Shown: positions 11,463-22,286 of the stretch, piece by piece
Position numbering within the stretch: position 1 is the first letter of the stretch
Layout: each line of letters begins with the position of its first letter
Origin: Cladorrhinum sp. PSN259
Lineage: Eukaryota > Ascomycota > Sordariomycetes > Sordariales > Podosporaceae
Assembly: GCA_033725935.1 (NCBI GenBank)
Contig: MU867071.1
Coordinates: 610,392 to 674,391, forward strand
Length of the DNA stretch: 64,000 nucleotides
Reading direction: 5' to 3'
The notes under the pieces: generated by a model
Databases searched by the model: none
The model's input: the letters and a program-made list of their open reading frames with translations, nothing else
Told to the model about the DNA's origin: nothing
Translations under genes and position numbers: made by a program

Positions 11463-12166
11463 TTTGTGTTTGTTTTCTAGAAAAAAAAAAGTAGATGATG
11501 AAAAGTATCGAGGGGGTATCAGAAGAAAAATTTCGGAGGGGTAACTATCTGATGACAAAACGCTGTTATTTTTTGGCGGGGTAGTTGACAGAGAGGAACT
11601 ACCTACCTGATTGCCCCTCTATATTAAGCATAGTGGGGTGTAACCGTAAGGCAGCTACATATGGTGTAGGTAGGCTTATACCAGGGAACCGGATCAATTA
11701 CGACGGCAACCTGGGTCTAATTAGATGGCATTGGAAGGCAGGTATTCGGTCATTAAATTTCACACTTTGCATAAACCTGGAAACTTTGCAAGCAAAACAC
11801 CTTTAAGTTGTCGTTGAAGCTAGACGGTCAGGGTTGGTTGTTGACTCCCCGCCGTGGTTGACTCACTGCCGAAGTTGTCCTCACTGCCCCTTCCTCCTCT
11901 TGTCTCCTTCCTTCATGTTTCCGTTGAATAAAGCGTCATTGAGACCCAGCTTTCCGCTCTGTTCTCTTCCAAACAAACCATTCATCGCTTTGACCTTTCT
12001 GCCTTATCATCCAAATCCCATCGAAATCAGGAGGTTTTCCGTCACATCGAAGGCAGTAGAAGTTCTGAAGCATCGTACCCACCAAAACTTCTTCACCCCT
12101 AACAAAATCGCCCATCCACAACACATTCATCACAGCACTACTCAGAAGTCACAACATAACCCCAAA
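11463..12166. promoter_or_regulatory. Divergent zpr1 / trl1 region with in-frame upstream ATG for trl1
   Basis: This spacer carries the promoters of two divergent genes. From 11834 to the trl1 start codon the trl1 frame is open without a stop. An in-frame ATG at 11915 would add 84 residues to Trl1. A run of nine to ten A residues (T on the opposite strand) lies just upstream of zpr1 near 11480. Confidence 0.5.
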
Positions 12167-14704
12167 ATGGAGGGCACATCAGAATATACCCCGGCGACGT
12201 CTTTGGCCGATAAGTATACGGCCTCGACAGACTACGACAAAGATGCCGTAGGCATGCAAGTTCCCTACATCCCCCAGGATCCCCAGCATACTTCCCAAGT
12301 CGTCCGTCAGATGGAGGAGTCGCTCAAGAAGGGCAAGGGTGGCGGCAAGAGCTTTAGCTGCAAGAAGACCAAATTTGCAGTCAAGAATTCGCCAACAGGT
12401 ATTCAGGTCGACTCCTGGCGCTTTCAGGAATGGGATTACAAGCGCAGGGATTTACCAACATATGCCCGTGGTCTCTTTACGACAAAAAATCAGCACGGTA
12501 TCGCAGAGATTGTCACTCGTGGTTATGACAAGTTCTTCAATATCAATGAGGTTCCCGAGACGGCCTGGGACAACATTTTTCAGAGGACAAAGGGCCCTTA
12601 CGAGCTTACGTTGAAGGAGAACGGCTGCATCATATTCATTAGCGGCCTGGAAGACGACACACTGCTCGTATGCAGCAAGCACTCGACCGGAGATCGGGCA
12701 GATGTTGCCCGGAGCCATGCCAGTGTTGGTGAGCGCCACATTGAGACGCAGCTTGCACGCCTTGGCAAGACCAAGGCTGATTTGGCGCGCGAGTTGAGGA
12801 CTCGTAATGTCACTGCCGTTGCTGAGCTTTGCGATGACAATTTCGAGGAACACATTTTGGCGTACGGGCCAGATCAGGCTGGTCTATACTTGCACGGCAT
12901 AAATCTCAATCTTCCAGAGTTCGCCACATATCCCTCTGCACTTGTACAGAAGTTTGCGGAGGACTGGGGTTTCATCAAGACAGCCCTCATCGTTATTGAC
13001 GATGCTCAGGAGGTCAAGGCCTTCCTCGAGGAGGTTGCCGAAACAGGCGCACATGGTGGTCGTGACGTCGAGGGTTTCGTTATTCGCTGCCATATGACGC
13101 ACGATCCCACCAAAAAACCATATGCGGATTGGTTCTTCAAGTACAAGTTTGAGGAGCCATATCTCATGTACCGACAGTGGCGAGAATGCACTAAGTCTCT
13201 CATCTCCGGGAAACAGCCTCGTTACAAGAAGCATATCAAGATCACCGAAGAATACCTCCTTTACGCCCGGCAGCGTTTGGCTGCTGACAGGAATCTGGCC
13301 AAACTCTACCAGCAGAACCACGGAATCATCAAGCTTCGAAACGACTTCCTCGAGTTTAAGCAGATTAAGGGCACGGACGCTGCCAATTTCGAGAGCGTTT
13401 ACGGTGGGACCGCGACTGAGGTCACCCGCGATGTGGTTCTAGTTCCGATTGCGACAATAGGTTGCGGAAAGACCACCATCGGCCTTGCCCTCGGGAATCT
13501 GTTTGGCTGGGGTCATATCCAAAACGACAACATCACTGGTCCTAAGCGTCCTCCTCGCTTTACCAAGGCGCTCTTGGACGAGCTCGAAGACAAGCCTGCT
13601 GTTTTTGCTGACCGCAATAATGCCCAGAAGCATGAGCGGAAGCAGCTCCTCACTGATGTCAAGTCCCAGCACCTCTCGGCCAGGCTAGTCGCGCTACACT
13701 TCGTCCACAACGATATTGATACCATCCGGAAGGTTACGCACGACCGAGTATTCCAGCGTGGTGACAACCATCAAACCATCCAAGCCGCCTCGGATATGAA
13801 TAAAGTTGTCGGCATCATGGAGGGCTTCATTAACCGATTTGAGCCGTTAGACGAGGAGCGGGAACCTGATTCAGGCTTCGACGCCGTCATTAATTTGGAT
13901 CCAACCGCTGGGAGCAGACAGAATATCGAGACTGTTGTTAAGGAGCTGCACCGTTTGTATCCTCAGTTCGTGACTGAAGTCCCCTCGGCCGAAGCCATGG
14001 ATGAAGCTGTCAAGGCAGCTTTGGAAGGATACACACCTGATCTTCGCCACAATATCCCAGATAGGGGAAAGAACAAGAATAAGCAGAAGCAGGACAAGCA
14101 GGCAAACCTGCCCCAGAAGCAGCAGAAGAAGAAGCCTCTCGAGTACATGAGTGTTGATGTCGAGACAAAGGATGTCTTGAATGCCTTGGAGAAGACCTTT
14201 GCCAACGTTAGCAGTGAGCAGTCTCGGTTTTTCAAGCAGCTTCAGGGCAGCCGCCGCATTCAGCCGAAGTTTCACGTCACGCTGTTGCATCGTGCTGGAG
14301 CCAAGGAGCATCCTGATCTTTGGCAGCGGTACACTTTCCTGCACGAGACTGAGGGGGCTATTCACGCAGATGGCAAGCTTGGTGATATGGAGGTTCAACT
14401 GGAGCGGGTGGTTTACGATGAGCGAATCATGACTATTGTTGTTCGTCTTGTGCTGAACCCCGAGGATGCTAACATTAACTTGGGAAACTCTGAGTTGCCG
14501 GTTAAGCCCAAGTGGGAGTGCGTGAACAAGGTGGCGCATATTACTGTTGGTACGAGATTGGATAGCATTAAGCCTAAGGAGAGCAATGATCTGCTTGAGA
14601 GGTGGCTGCAGGAGGGCAGTGGGGGGGAGACTAAGATCAATGATCTGTTGGTTGAGGGTAAACCCTTGCTTAAAGGCGTTGTGAGGGGTGTTCTGTCGAG
14701 ATAG
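12167..14704 (+). CDS. trl1: tRNA ligase Trl1 (three-domain fungal type)
   Basis: Single exon; from the ATG at 12167 the protein has 845 residues. Three domains are visible in order. The N-terminal adenylyltransferase has the nucleophile motif LKENGC, with Lys near residue 150. The central polynucleotide kinase has the P-loop IGCGKTTIG near residues 427-435. The C-terminal cyclic phosphodiesterase has HVT (near 702) and HIT (near 790) motifs. Together they heal and seal the 2',3'-cyclic phosphate ends left by tRNA splicing endonuclease, and the same enzyme joins Ire1-cleaved HAC1 mRNA in yeast. The ATG at 12167 was chosen because it lies in an A-rich context and gives the usual fungal length; a longer start at 11915 is open. 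The next gene, convergent and 1.1 kb away to its spliced stop, is hac1, its mRNA substrate. Confidence 0.96.
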   Translation: MEGTSEYTPATSLADKYTASTDYDKDAVGMQVPYIPQDPQHTSQVVRQMEESLKKGKGGGKSFSCKKTKFAVKNSPTGIQVDSWRFQEWDYKRRDLPTYARGLFTTKNQHGIAEIVTRGYDKFFNINEVPETAWDNIFQRTKGPYELTLKENGCIIFISGLEDDTLLVCSKHSTGDRADVARSHASVGERHIETQLARLGKTKADLARELRTRNVTAVAELCDDNFEEHILAYGPDQAGLYLHGINLNLPEFATYPSALVQKFAEDWGFIKTALIVIDDAQEVKAFLEEVAETGAHGGRDVEGFVIRCHMTHDPTKKPYADWFFKYKFEEPYLMYRQWRECTKSLISGKQPRYKKHIKITEEYLLYARQRLAADRNLAKLYQQNHGIIKLRNDFLEFKQIKGTDAANFESVYGGTATEVTRDVVLVPIATIGCGKTTIGLALGNLFGWGHIQNDNITGPKRPPRFTKALLDELEDKPAVFADRNNAQKHERKQLLTDVKSQHLSARLVALHFVHNDIDTIRKVTHDRVFQRGDNHQTIQAASDMNKVVGIMEGFINRFEPLDEEREPDSGFDAVINLDPTAGSRQNIETVVKELHRLYPQFVTEVPSAEAMDEAVKAALEGYTPDLRHNIPDRGKNKNKQKQDKQANLPQKQQKKKPLEYMSVDVETKDVLNALEKTFANVSSEQSRFFKQLQGSRRIQPKFHVTLLHRAGAKEHPDLWQRYTFLHETEGAIHADGKLGDMEVQLERVVYDERIMTIVVRLVLNPEDANINLGNSELPVKPKWECVNKVAHITVGTRLDSIKPKESNDLLERWLQEGSGGETKINDLLVEGKPLLKGVVRGVLSR

Positions 14705-15482
14705 GATTCTGATGGAAATACCATTGACAATGCGTCGGCGAGTGGGGATGGTGAGCTTCGGGGTGGTAGGAGAAATGCCCATGGGGGCAGGCGTTATGGG
14801 AAGTGGAGGGGAAGGGGTGGAGGTGGAGGTCGGAGTCGGATTGAAAAGATTTGAGATGGCGCTCAAGAAAGACGGAAAACCAGGTTAGGGATTATTGAGA
14901 GCAGGAGTAATTCGTGGATTTATGAATCGGATGGGTATCCCTATCTAACTGAATGACAAAACACTCGATTGGAGGGAGTATTTGCAGCGTTTTGGTCAGA
15001 CAAGATATCTCTTTCATAGGTATTTCGAGCGCCAAATTTCAAACAGATATTCTGTAATAATACATGTGCCGCTTGAACAAAATGAGTGGCCTCAAGAAAC
15101 CGCGCCCACTGTTAAGGCATGCTTTTTCAGGGTCAGCAATGTCTCACACCACCTGGAAAGGTGATCGTATGACGATCACCTTTCTTCAAACCACGAGATT
15201 GAATTCAAATTCCACACAAGAGATATGCAGCAACTTCACAAAATCAAAACGCGCTGGACAAGACCAATATTGAAACGACGATAAAACCATCTTCAATTGG
15301 TAATGTGTTTTACACAGGCACATAATAAACGCCCTTCACACTATTCCTGGATAAAAATCCCACAAACCCGCTTTGGCTACTTGGCCCCTGTCCTGTATTG
15401 CGCCTTTTCCCCTCCCCACCCGCCCTCCGAAAAAGCCAAATGCAACCAGACCCAAAAAATATTTCATACAAATCGTGTCAAC
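14705..15482. other. Convergent intergenic trl1 / hac1
   Basis: About 780 bases that hold the trl1 3' end and the 3' untranslated part of hac1. An imperfect inverted pair, AGGTGATCGT/ACGATCACCT, sits at about 15159-15181. No gene is seen. Confidence 0.4.
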
Positions 15483-15846
15483 TCAGAAGCGTCTTCGCTT
15501 TGAATCTCGAAGGTCTTGCCTTCTATCTTCCGCCTCGGGCATTGCCCTCTTGCTATTATTGGAATATGGTTGTTGTTTCTTGATGATAATGATGGATGAT
15601 GATGTGGGTGTCTTTGAGACACACATTCTTCCGGGTTGTTCCGTGGATGACATGGCCTGTTGACGGATTTGTAAGCTCCGTTCCTCAACGGTGAGAGTCC
15701 ATAGTATGGTAATTAGGACCTCCTCGGACGGCAGGGCGACTCCTGGGAGCCAGTTAGCCGGCACACCACGTTCCTGCTGCTGCTGCGTCTTTCCGTCAGC
15801 TGCTGCCGCCACTGTCTTATCCCCAACCCGGTCGACAGTGTGACTC
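15483..15846 (-). other. Extension of hac1 reading frame used only when the Ire1 intron is retained
   Basis: Unspliced hac1 mRNA reads in a different frame through the induced C-terminus (16328-15847) and on through this segment to a stop at 15483. The encoded tail is low in recognisable features, with Gln and Ser runs and a basic end (DRRQDLRDSKRRRF). When the intron is removed this stretch is 3' untranslated. Confidence 0.75.
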
Positions 15847-17200
15847 TTAGATGACGCCCACCGCAATGCTTCCATCGTCGCATCCATTAAAGGACGCGCC
15901 AGGATGGGGCTGCAGGTAAGAATCTTCCGAAGAAGTCTGTGTCTGAGGGTTGAGGTGAGACGAGTCTGCGACCGCGCAACTGTTGGAATGCTGCTGCGGC
16001 TGCTGTTCGTGGTGGGCTGCGACATTGAGGTCGCCGTCGTTGAGGAAGTCGTTGAAGTCGAGTTGAGGCCAATCCTGGTTGAACGGGAAGTTGCTGGTGT
16101 CGTCACCAGCCACACTATCGTATTCAAGAGAGACGGAGTTGGGGGAAGAGAGAAGCCCGCTTTCAAGGACATAGCGATCTGCATCAACGGACGCTGACAG
16201 AGAGAAAGCATTGCTGAGGTCAAAGCCAAGAGGAGCTGGCTCTGCAGATAGAGGGGCAGCAACGGATGCAACCGGAGTTGCGATTGTTCCATCCACGGCG
16301 ACGGTGAAGCTTCCGCCAATTGACACGGCAGGTCTGAGGACAACATCGCTGCAGGATGTTGTGCCGAATCGGGAGAAGCGTTCACCGGGGCCGGGTTGGA
16401 GTTCGCAACGAGATTAGCATCGCCGTTTTCGTTGTCGACCTCGGGGATGGGTGCGAGCGTGGGAGAGATTGCTGATGGATCGACGGTGGTGTTGCTCTGG
16501 ATATCGTGTGAACTGAAGAGCTCATGTGAGAAAGTAAGACCACCGTCAAATGTTGATGGCGACCTTGTGCTGCCGCCAGGATTGAGACGTTTGAGTTGTT
16601 CTAGCAAGGCACTGTTGGTTTGCTGAGCCTTGAGAAGAGCGACCTCGAGCTCCTTGTTGCGTTTCTCGAGACCCTCAACCTCTAACCTCTTACGCTCACG
16701 GGATGACTGAGCTGCGCGACGGTTGCGGAGGACCCGCTCAACACGGCGCTGCTCCTTCTCGTCCTCGGTCTTGGCGCGTTTTCTAATTTCTAGTGTTAGA
16801 CTCCATACTCTGTGGAGAATGTATGGGTAGGTTCCACTGCATTGACTGCTATGACGTACCTTGGAGGGAGGTTAGTCTTTGGCTCTGGGAGAACCTGGCC
16901 CCATGATTTTCTCTTCTTGACTGGTTTCTTCTCTGGTTCTGGGGTAGCCGATGAGACGGATGCCGATCGGTCGGCATGAGTCTGGGGCTCGGCGAGGGCA
17001 TTGGTGAGGCCGACGAGCATCTTGATCTCGTCGTCTTCGCTGTGAGATTCGGGGGTCATCATGTCAATTGGCGCGGGTGATGACTCTGCACCGAAGAGTG
17101 ATGGGTACATCTCGCCTGGAGTTGAGAGAAGAGACTCGGTGGGCGAGTTCTCGAACTTGATGGCCGGCGAGGGCGTGTGGGTAGCTGTCCAGGAATCCAT
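15847..17200 (-). CDS. hac1: Unfolded-protein-response bZIP transcription factor HacA/Hac1
   Basis: Conventional exons 17200-16860 and 16782 onward join to give NLPPRKRAKTEDEKEQRRVERV, the diagnostic HacA basic region. bZIP basic residues lie at about 115-145 (VLRNRRAAQSSRERKRLE) and the leucine zipper at about 146-175. A second, non-conventional 23-base intron (16351-16329) is cut by Ire1. Once removed, the frame continues into VSIGGSFTV and ends in GCDDGSIAVGVI at 15847, giving 417 residues. Without removal the frame runs to 15483 (546 residues), as in Aspergillus, where the uninduced frame is also longer. The product should activate ER chaperone and folding genes such as ero1. The MDSWT start was preferred over an in-frame Met 14 codons upstream by similarity of HacA N-termini. 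Confidence 0.96.
16329..16351 (-). other. hac1: Non-conventional Ire1-type intron of hac1 (23 bases)
   Basis: On the sense strand the intron runs from CAGCGATG to AGACCTG. Both borders lie in 7-base loops of the form CNGNNGN, cut after the third base: CUG|CAGC at the 5' side and CUG|CCGU at the 3' side. The 5' loop sits on a perfect 8-bp stem (ACAACAUC with GAUGUUGU, 16362-16340); the 3' loop has at least 3 bp (GAC with GUC). Splicing gives CAT CCT G|CC GTG TCA, so QHP continues as AVSIGG. The spacing is not that of a spliceosomal intron. Family knowledge: Ire1 cleaves and Trl1 ligates such sites. Confidence 0.94.
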
Positions 17201-19525
17201 TGTAACTGTATCTGTGTTGTGTCTTCTGGAAACTTGCACCACGGTAGGAGGACTTGTAAAAGGTAATGCCTGCTTCTGTGCTTCCTATGTCGATTGAATT
17301 GATGGTTGCAGAAAAGGTGGGATTGTGGATTGACAGTAGAGAGGTGCCGTCCTAATGCCTCAATACAAATATGTCAAAGATGGGGAGATTGTTAAGGATT
17401 ACGCATAGCGTTTGATGACGAGTCCATCTGAAGCTCAGCTGTGACTCAAAGGATCCACTGTGTGGTTGGTGGACCTAGGTCTAGGCTGCTGCGAAGTGTG
17501 GTCGGAAAAGAGAGAGGAGAAAAGGACAGAGTGTTCACTTGTTGAAGAAACGTGATGCTGGGAAGGACGCTGTCAGACGCTGGGGGCAACAGCCTGCTTT
17601 TATCTTTTGGACACGTAGCCCCTAACTCAGGGGTTTATGCCTCAGGCAGTAAAATGGCGGGTCATCTCCACTCGCACATTAGCTTGGCTCTAGAACTTTG
17701 ATTGGCAGCCCGTGGCACTCGAATTGCGACATCCGAGTCCCAAACAGGGAAGACCCACAGAAATGCGGATGGAGAACGGGATGCCCCCAATCTGCCAGGG
17801 GCACGTCGGACGTGCGCTGCGATATATTGACTCCACTGCAGTTCACCTTCCAATTCATTCCGTTCCAGGGAAGGGAGAGCCGAGACGGAACCAGAGCCGA
17901 ACAGGGAGGAGAACGATGGAATTGATACACAGACATGCAAGGAGGCGGGGATGCTGCTGCAATTGTTGTTCCTCCTCTTCCCTTTCTTGATCCTCGAGAA
18001 AAAGAGTGCAAAGGGGGCCGACGGCTGAGGCGCTGAATAAGAATCCACCTTCCACACAGGCATCCCCATTCGCCCCTGAATAACACAGCCCGTCCTCCGA
18101 ACTTGCCCCATCCACACCTCTGTTGATGTTTTACGATCTACTAAACTTAGCACCGTCCCAACTCAGGTCGACCCACCAACAGTCACCCAACGGCAGAGGC
18201 AAAAAACTGAATGTACGGAGTATGTACGTAGGTATTTTGGCATGTTGACAAGAAAATGATTTGTTTGGGACATGGTTTCACGCACCGCTAGTCAGCGTCA
18301 CAGCCGGCCGGACGGGATTGTTATGGGGATGGTTACGCTGTGTGGTGCCAGCGCTGCAGTCTTTCCCCAGGTTGCCACGATTAGAATGGAGCCCGCTGGA
18401 GTCAATTCTATGTATCCTCCGCCTGTCATTAAAACGATAATTATCAACGCATATGACTGACAGCGTCTGGCTCGATGCGGATGCATTCAATTGTAATCTG
18501 TATGTGACCCTCCCAGTTTGATCGAGAGCAAAGGAATCGGGGCTCGGAGCATCTACTATGTGTAGCGGGCATGAATCAGGCTGAATTACCCCGGATCCAG
18601 AAAACCTTACAACAACTTTTTGGTTAATTAACTTAGACCCTCCGAGCATTACGGCATTTGCTTCGGACCGTTTGGGGGGCAAAAGGCAGAATGAAATAAT
18701 AAGACAAAGAATACAGAGGTGAAGCAGTCGAGGTGGAGCGGTCGGCAGCTTCTCCGAGCTTTTAGTAAGATTCGTCGGGTGAGACGGGACTGGGACCCTT
18801 CAACACGGTCACGCAGAGGAGCAAATACGGAGCACTGCCGAAGGCATCCGTATAAGAAACATTCAGCTGATATAATCTCTTCCCACATCCAAAACAGGCA
18901 TCCAGATATCCGCCATGAAGTTATTATCATCGGGCCCGATTGCGTCTTTCTTTTCGCCCCGCAGTGCATCTGTTGAGAAGATTCGTAACGATAAAGGAAT
19001 GAGAGATAGGCATCAAGACCTATGGGAGGTGGCACTGCGAGTGGGTTGGGCGCTGTTTGGATTAGGTTTACATACATACAAGCAGGTGGCTGCCCCACCA
19101 GAATCGGCGAGAGGGGAACAAAATCAATGCTTACGCCGAAGCCTGCTTCAGGGGCATCCAAAGACGTAGGCACTCAACGACAAGGCTTTCGGAAGTCTTA
19201 AGTAGATGAGATTGATCATTACCCGTTTCATAACTTGATACAACACTCCGCCATGGTATCATTCTGTTGTTGTACTGAGCGTGAAAAAAAGAGAGACGCA
19301 TCAAAATAAATACACGCAGTATCATACACAATCCGATTTTAGGGGGGGAAAGACCTCATGAATGCTTTTGTGCACACCGCCGTCCGTCCCTAGGGACTTT
19401 CCACCACTGCCCACCTTAAAAACCCTAATGCCATACCCGTTATGAGCCCAATGTCCCTTTTTCCATGGACAGATCGAAAAAACACATCACCCATTTCAGC
19501 ATCGTCCCTTTGTACATCCGCTCTC
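17201..19525. other. Long hac1 upstream region
   Basis: A 2.3-kb stretch, the largest spacer in the window, between the hac1 start and the nfs1 3' end. It must hold the hac1 leader and promoter. Open frames at 17662-18153, 18278-18682 and 18649-19173 (minus strand) lack domains, plausible starts and codon structure. Short upstream open frames for hac1 are listed separately. I see no other gene. Confidence 0.5.
17392..17427 (-). promoter_or_regulatory. Candidate upstream open reading frame in the hac1 leader
   Basis: A short frame of 11 codons plus stop begins with ATG at 17427 and contains a second in-frame ATG at 17406. It ends with TAA about 190 bases before the hac1 start codon. Upstream frames that lower translation of the basal transcript are known in filamentous-fungal hac1 leaders. 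Whether this one lies in the mRNA depends on the transcription start, which the sequence does not show. Another short frame of seven codons lies at 17642-17665. Confidence 0.45.
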
Positions 19526-21203
19526 TTAGTGCTGGCTCCACTCGATGGTGTTCAGATCGATACCCTCCTGGACCAGCTCCCACAAGGGGCTCAGCTCCCT
19601 CAGGAATCCAACACGCTCCGTCACAGCCTTGAGCACATAGTCAATCTCCTGCTCAGTGGTGAAGCGTCCGATACCGAACCGGATACTGGAATGGGCGCTT
19701 TCATCGCTGTTACCCAGCGCACGTAAGACATAGCTAGGCTCGAGGGAGGCCGAAGTACAGGCACTGCCAGATGACAAGGCAATATCCTTGAGCGCCATCA
19801 ACAGGGACTCACCCTCAACATAAGCAAATGAAACGTTGACGCAACCAGGATAGAAGTGGTTAGGGTCACCGTTCTGGCTGGTGTGCTCCATGGAGAGCAA
19901 CCCATTGAGAAGACGGTTCGAGAGGGTTTGGATACGTTTAGAATCGTACTGGAAGAAGAGGTTAACTGAGTTACTTGAGAATACGGACGGTCAGGGGAGA
20001 GCATACCTCCATCTCCTTCTTTGCAATCCGGCAGGCCTCTCCAAAGCCAACAGCAAGGGCAGGAGCCAGCGTGCCACTGCGAAGACCCCTCTCCTGGCCA
20101 CCGCCGCTGATAATGGGGTCCAATCTGACTCTCGGCCTTCTGCGGACATAGCAAGCGCCAATACCCTTGGGTCCGTAAATCTTGTGAGCCGAAATGGACA
20201 TCAAATCAATGTTCATGGCGTTGACATCCATCGGTATCTTTCCTACTGCCTGGGCGGCATCAGTGTGGAAGAACACCTTCCTCTCCCGGCAGATCTTGCC
20301 AATCTCGGCAATGGGCTGAATAACTCCAATCTCATTATTGACGGACATGATGCTGACCAACATGGTGTCTGGGCGAATAGCTTCCTTAAGCTTATCCAGG
20401 TCAATCAAGCCATTGTTGTTGACCGGCATGTAGGTAATCTCAAATCCTTCATCCTGAAGATGCCTGCAGCTGTCCAAGACGCATTTGTGCTCCGTCTGAG
20501 AGGTGATGATATGCTTCTTCTTGCCACCTCGGCCGAAGAACCTCGCCACTCCCTTGATGCTCATGTTGTTGCTCTCGGTCGCTCCACTGGTGAAAATAAT
20601 TTCCTTGGGGTCGGCGCCAATCAGAGCCGAGATGTGCTCGCGGGCATCTTCAACGGCCTTTTCGCTTTCCCAGCCGTATGCGTGGGTCCTGGAATGGGGG
20701 TTACCATAGAAGCCGGTATAGAAGGGGAGCATGGCGTCGAGCACTCTGGGATCAAGGGGGGTGGTCGCCTGCATGTCCAGGTAGATAGGTCGCTGGCCTT
20801 CATCCATTACTGTCGCCTGTGCAAGGACGTCTGAAGGAAGAGGGTATTCGGAGTTAGTACGATATAGCCGAGCTGGGTAAAGCGACAGCACCGCGGGGTT
20901 GTACTTACCAGCCATGGGACTGACATGCTCCGAGGAGTCATTCGGTTGAGATCTGATGGAGATTCCGGCCTCATCGATCCCCTTGCTACCTAGTTGGATG
21001 GCATGGTCAGTCTGGACCTGAGCATGTTTGCGAGGCTTCGTCTCTGTGACATAGCTCCTCTGCTTTGAGGGGCGATTCTGTGCAGTTTGAGTGGTCGCCA
21101 CCCTTGATAGAGCTCTAACGGTGTGTCGCGGAGCAGTGGAAATGGCTGATTTGGTGGCTAGAAGAGATGCCTGCCTCAAGACTGACGGCGCAAGGTTAGC
21201 CAT
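19526..21203 (-). CDS. nfs1: Cysteine desulfurase Nfs1, mitochondrial
   Basis: Three exons (21203-20909, 20830-20007, 19948-19526) give 513 residues. The first 60 or so residues are Arg/Ser/Thr-rich and fit a mitochondrial presequence. Family motifs follow: YLDMQATTPLDPRVLD at the start of the PLP-fold, GNPHSRTH, the cofactor lysine in SAHKIYGPKG, RSGTLAP, and the mobile catalytic-cysteine loop SSGSACTS. Nfs1 takes sulfur from cysteine for Fe-S cluster assembly on Isu and for tRNA thiolation. Intron 1 is 78 bases, a multiple of three without a stop, and has a perfect TACTAAC branch point, so its retention would only insert 26 residues. Intron 2 (58 bases) contains a stop. Confidence 0.97.
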
Positions 21204-22286
21204 GGTCGGTCCAGTGTATGTGGTGGTCCTGAGGAGTGTTGAGAATGCGGGACGCGGAGCTCGGTTTTGCGCCCTCCTCCATGCTATAATATTCTCGGTG
21301 ACAAAATATGGGGTTGCGCAAATCGGATTGATAACAGCCCGCCAATGAAAAACACGAGTCTCGGAGATGCCCCGCTTATTTCCGATCGCGACTGGCGAAT
21401 GGCGCTTTGAACGCTTTCAGGACTGGGGAATGACGAACTTGCTGGAATTGGTTAAAACATGTTAAAAAAGTGGTGGTTTACATGGGTATACTACCTAGCC
21501 ACCCTGCGAATGACCAAGGATCTGCACCAAAACTGCGAAACGAAAGATAGCATCAGTTTATCTCGGCCAAAAATTGGTCAAATTCACCTAGATTTGCACT
21601 CAGATTTCTCTGGCCTGCCACCCTTTTTTTTTTTTGGAACTTTTTTTTTTTTTTTAAAATGCCTGTATTCAATGTATTTTGGCTCCCGACGCCCATTTTT
21701 GCGACCATTCTCTTGCGCTTGGCGGCTGTAAGAATTGGTTTTGAACTTGGTGGTTTCGTGGTCTTCTTGGGGTTTGACCCAGTTTCTCACCCCGTGGATC
21801 TTATACACAAGTTCGCGGCTGAGAGCTGACAGCGAGAATGTCTACATCCACCGCTAACAACGCGCTGCATCCACTTGGGAGCGATACCGCCTCGAAAACT
21901 ACCCCAGACACGGATTCCTTCTCGAACCACTTGCTGCAGCCTGCTTCGAGCTTGTAGTTTGTAGATCAACAGAAGCCTGATGCCCCGAAGCCAAGATGGT
22001 GATGATGATGAAATGAGATCCACGAGATAACCTCGCTTCAGTCAGCCAGCTCAATGCTCTTGTCACCGCTTAGTATTCTACATCAGTTTGCGATGTCTTT
22101 GTGTATCCTAGGCATTAGTCAGAGTCCGGAGTGTCAGCCTGACGTCCCACCGACAAAGTCGCACATGGCTCTCATGAAAGCCCACAGCTGAGGTTCAGTG
22201 AAACCTGGAGAATGACACAAATTGGGAAGGCGTCCAAATACCACGCGAAAGCCAAATGCAAACCCCTGCCCCGGAAAAAGAAAGAC
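21204..22286. other. Intergenic nfs1 / ero1
   Basis: About 1.1 kb holding the nfs1 promoter and ero1 3' end. The only notable structure is a pair of poly-T tracts at about 21625-21655. No gene is supported. Confidence 0.4.

Noticed and set aside
13871..14866. Minus-strand open frame of 331 codons opposite the trl1 3' half
   Set aside because: It is antisense to the conserved phosphodiesterase and kinase domains of Trl1 and shows Leu-rich shadow composition without any domain.
15159..15181. Short inverted repeat between trl1 and hac1, considered as a mobile-element end or terminator
   Set aside because: Only about ten base pairs, with no matching partner, target duplication or transposase frame nearby.
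17662..18153. Minus-strand open frame of 163 codons upstream of hac1
   Set aside because: No family resemblance, lies in the expected promoter/leader region, and two overlapping frames are equally open there.
21625..21655. Poly-T tracts downstream of ero1 and upstream of nfs1, considered as a retroelement tail or Pol III terminator
   Set aside because: No element body, no target-site duplication and no A/B box next to them; probably simple homopolymers.
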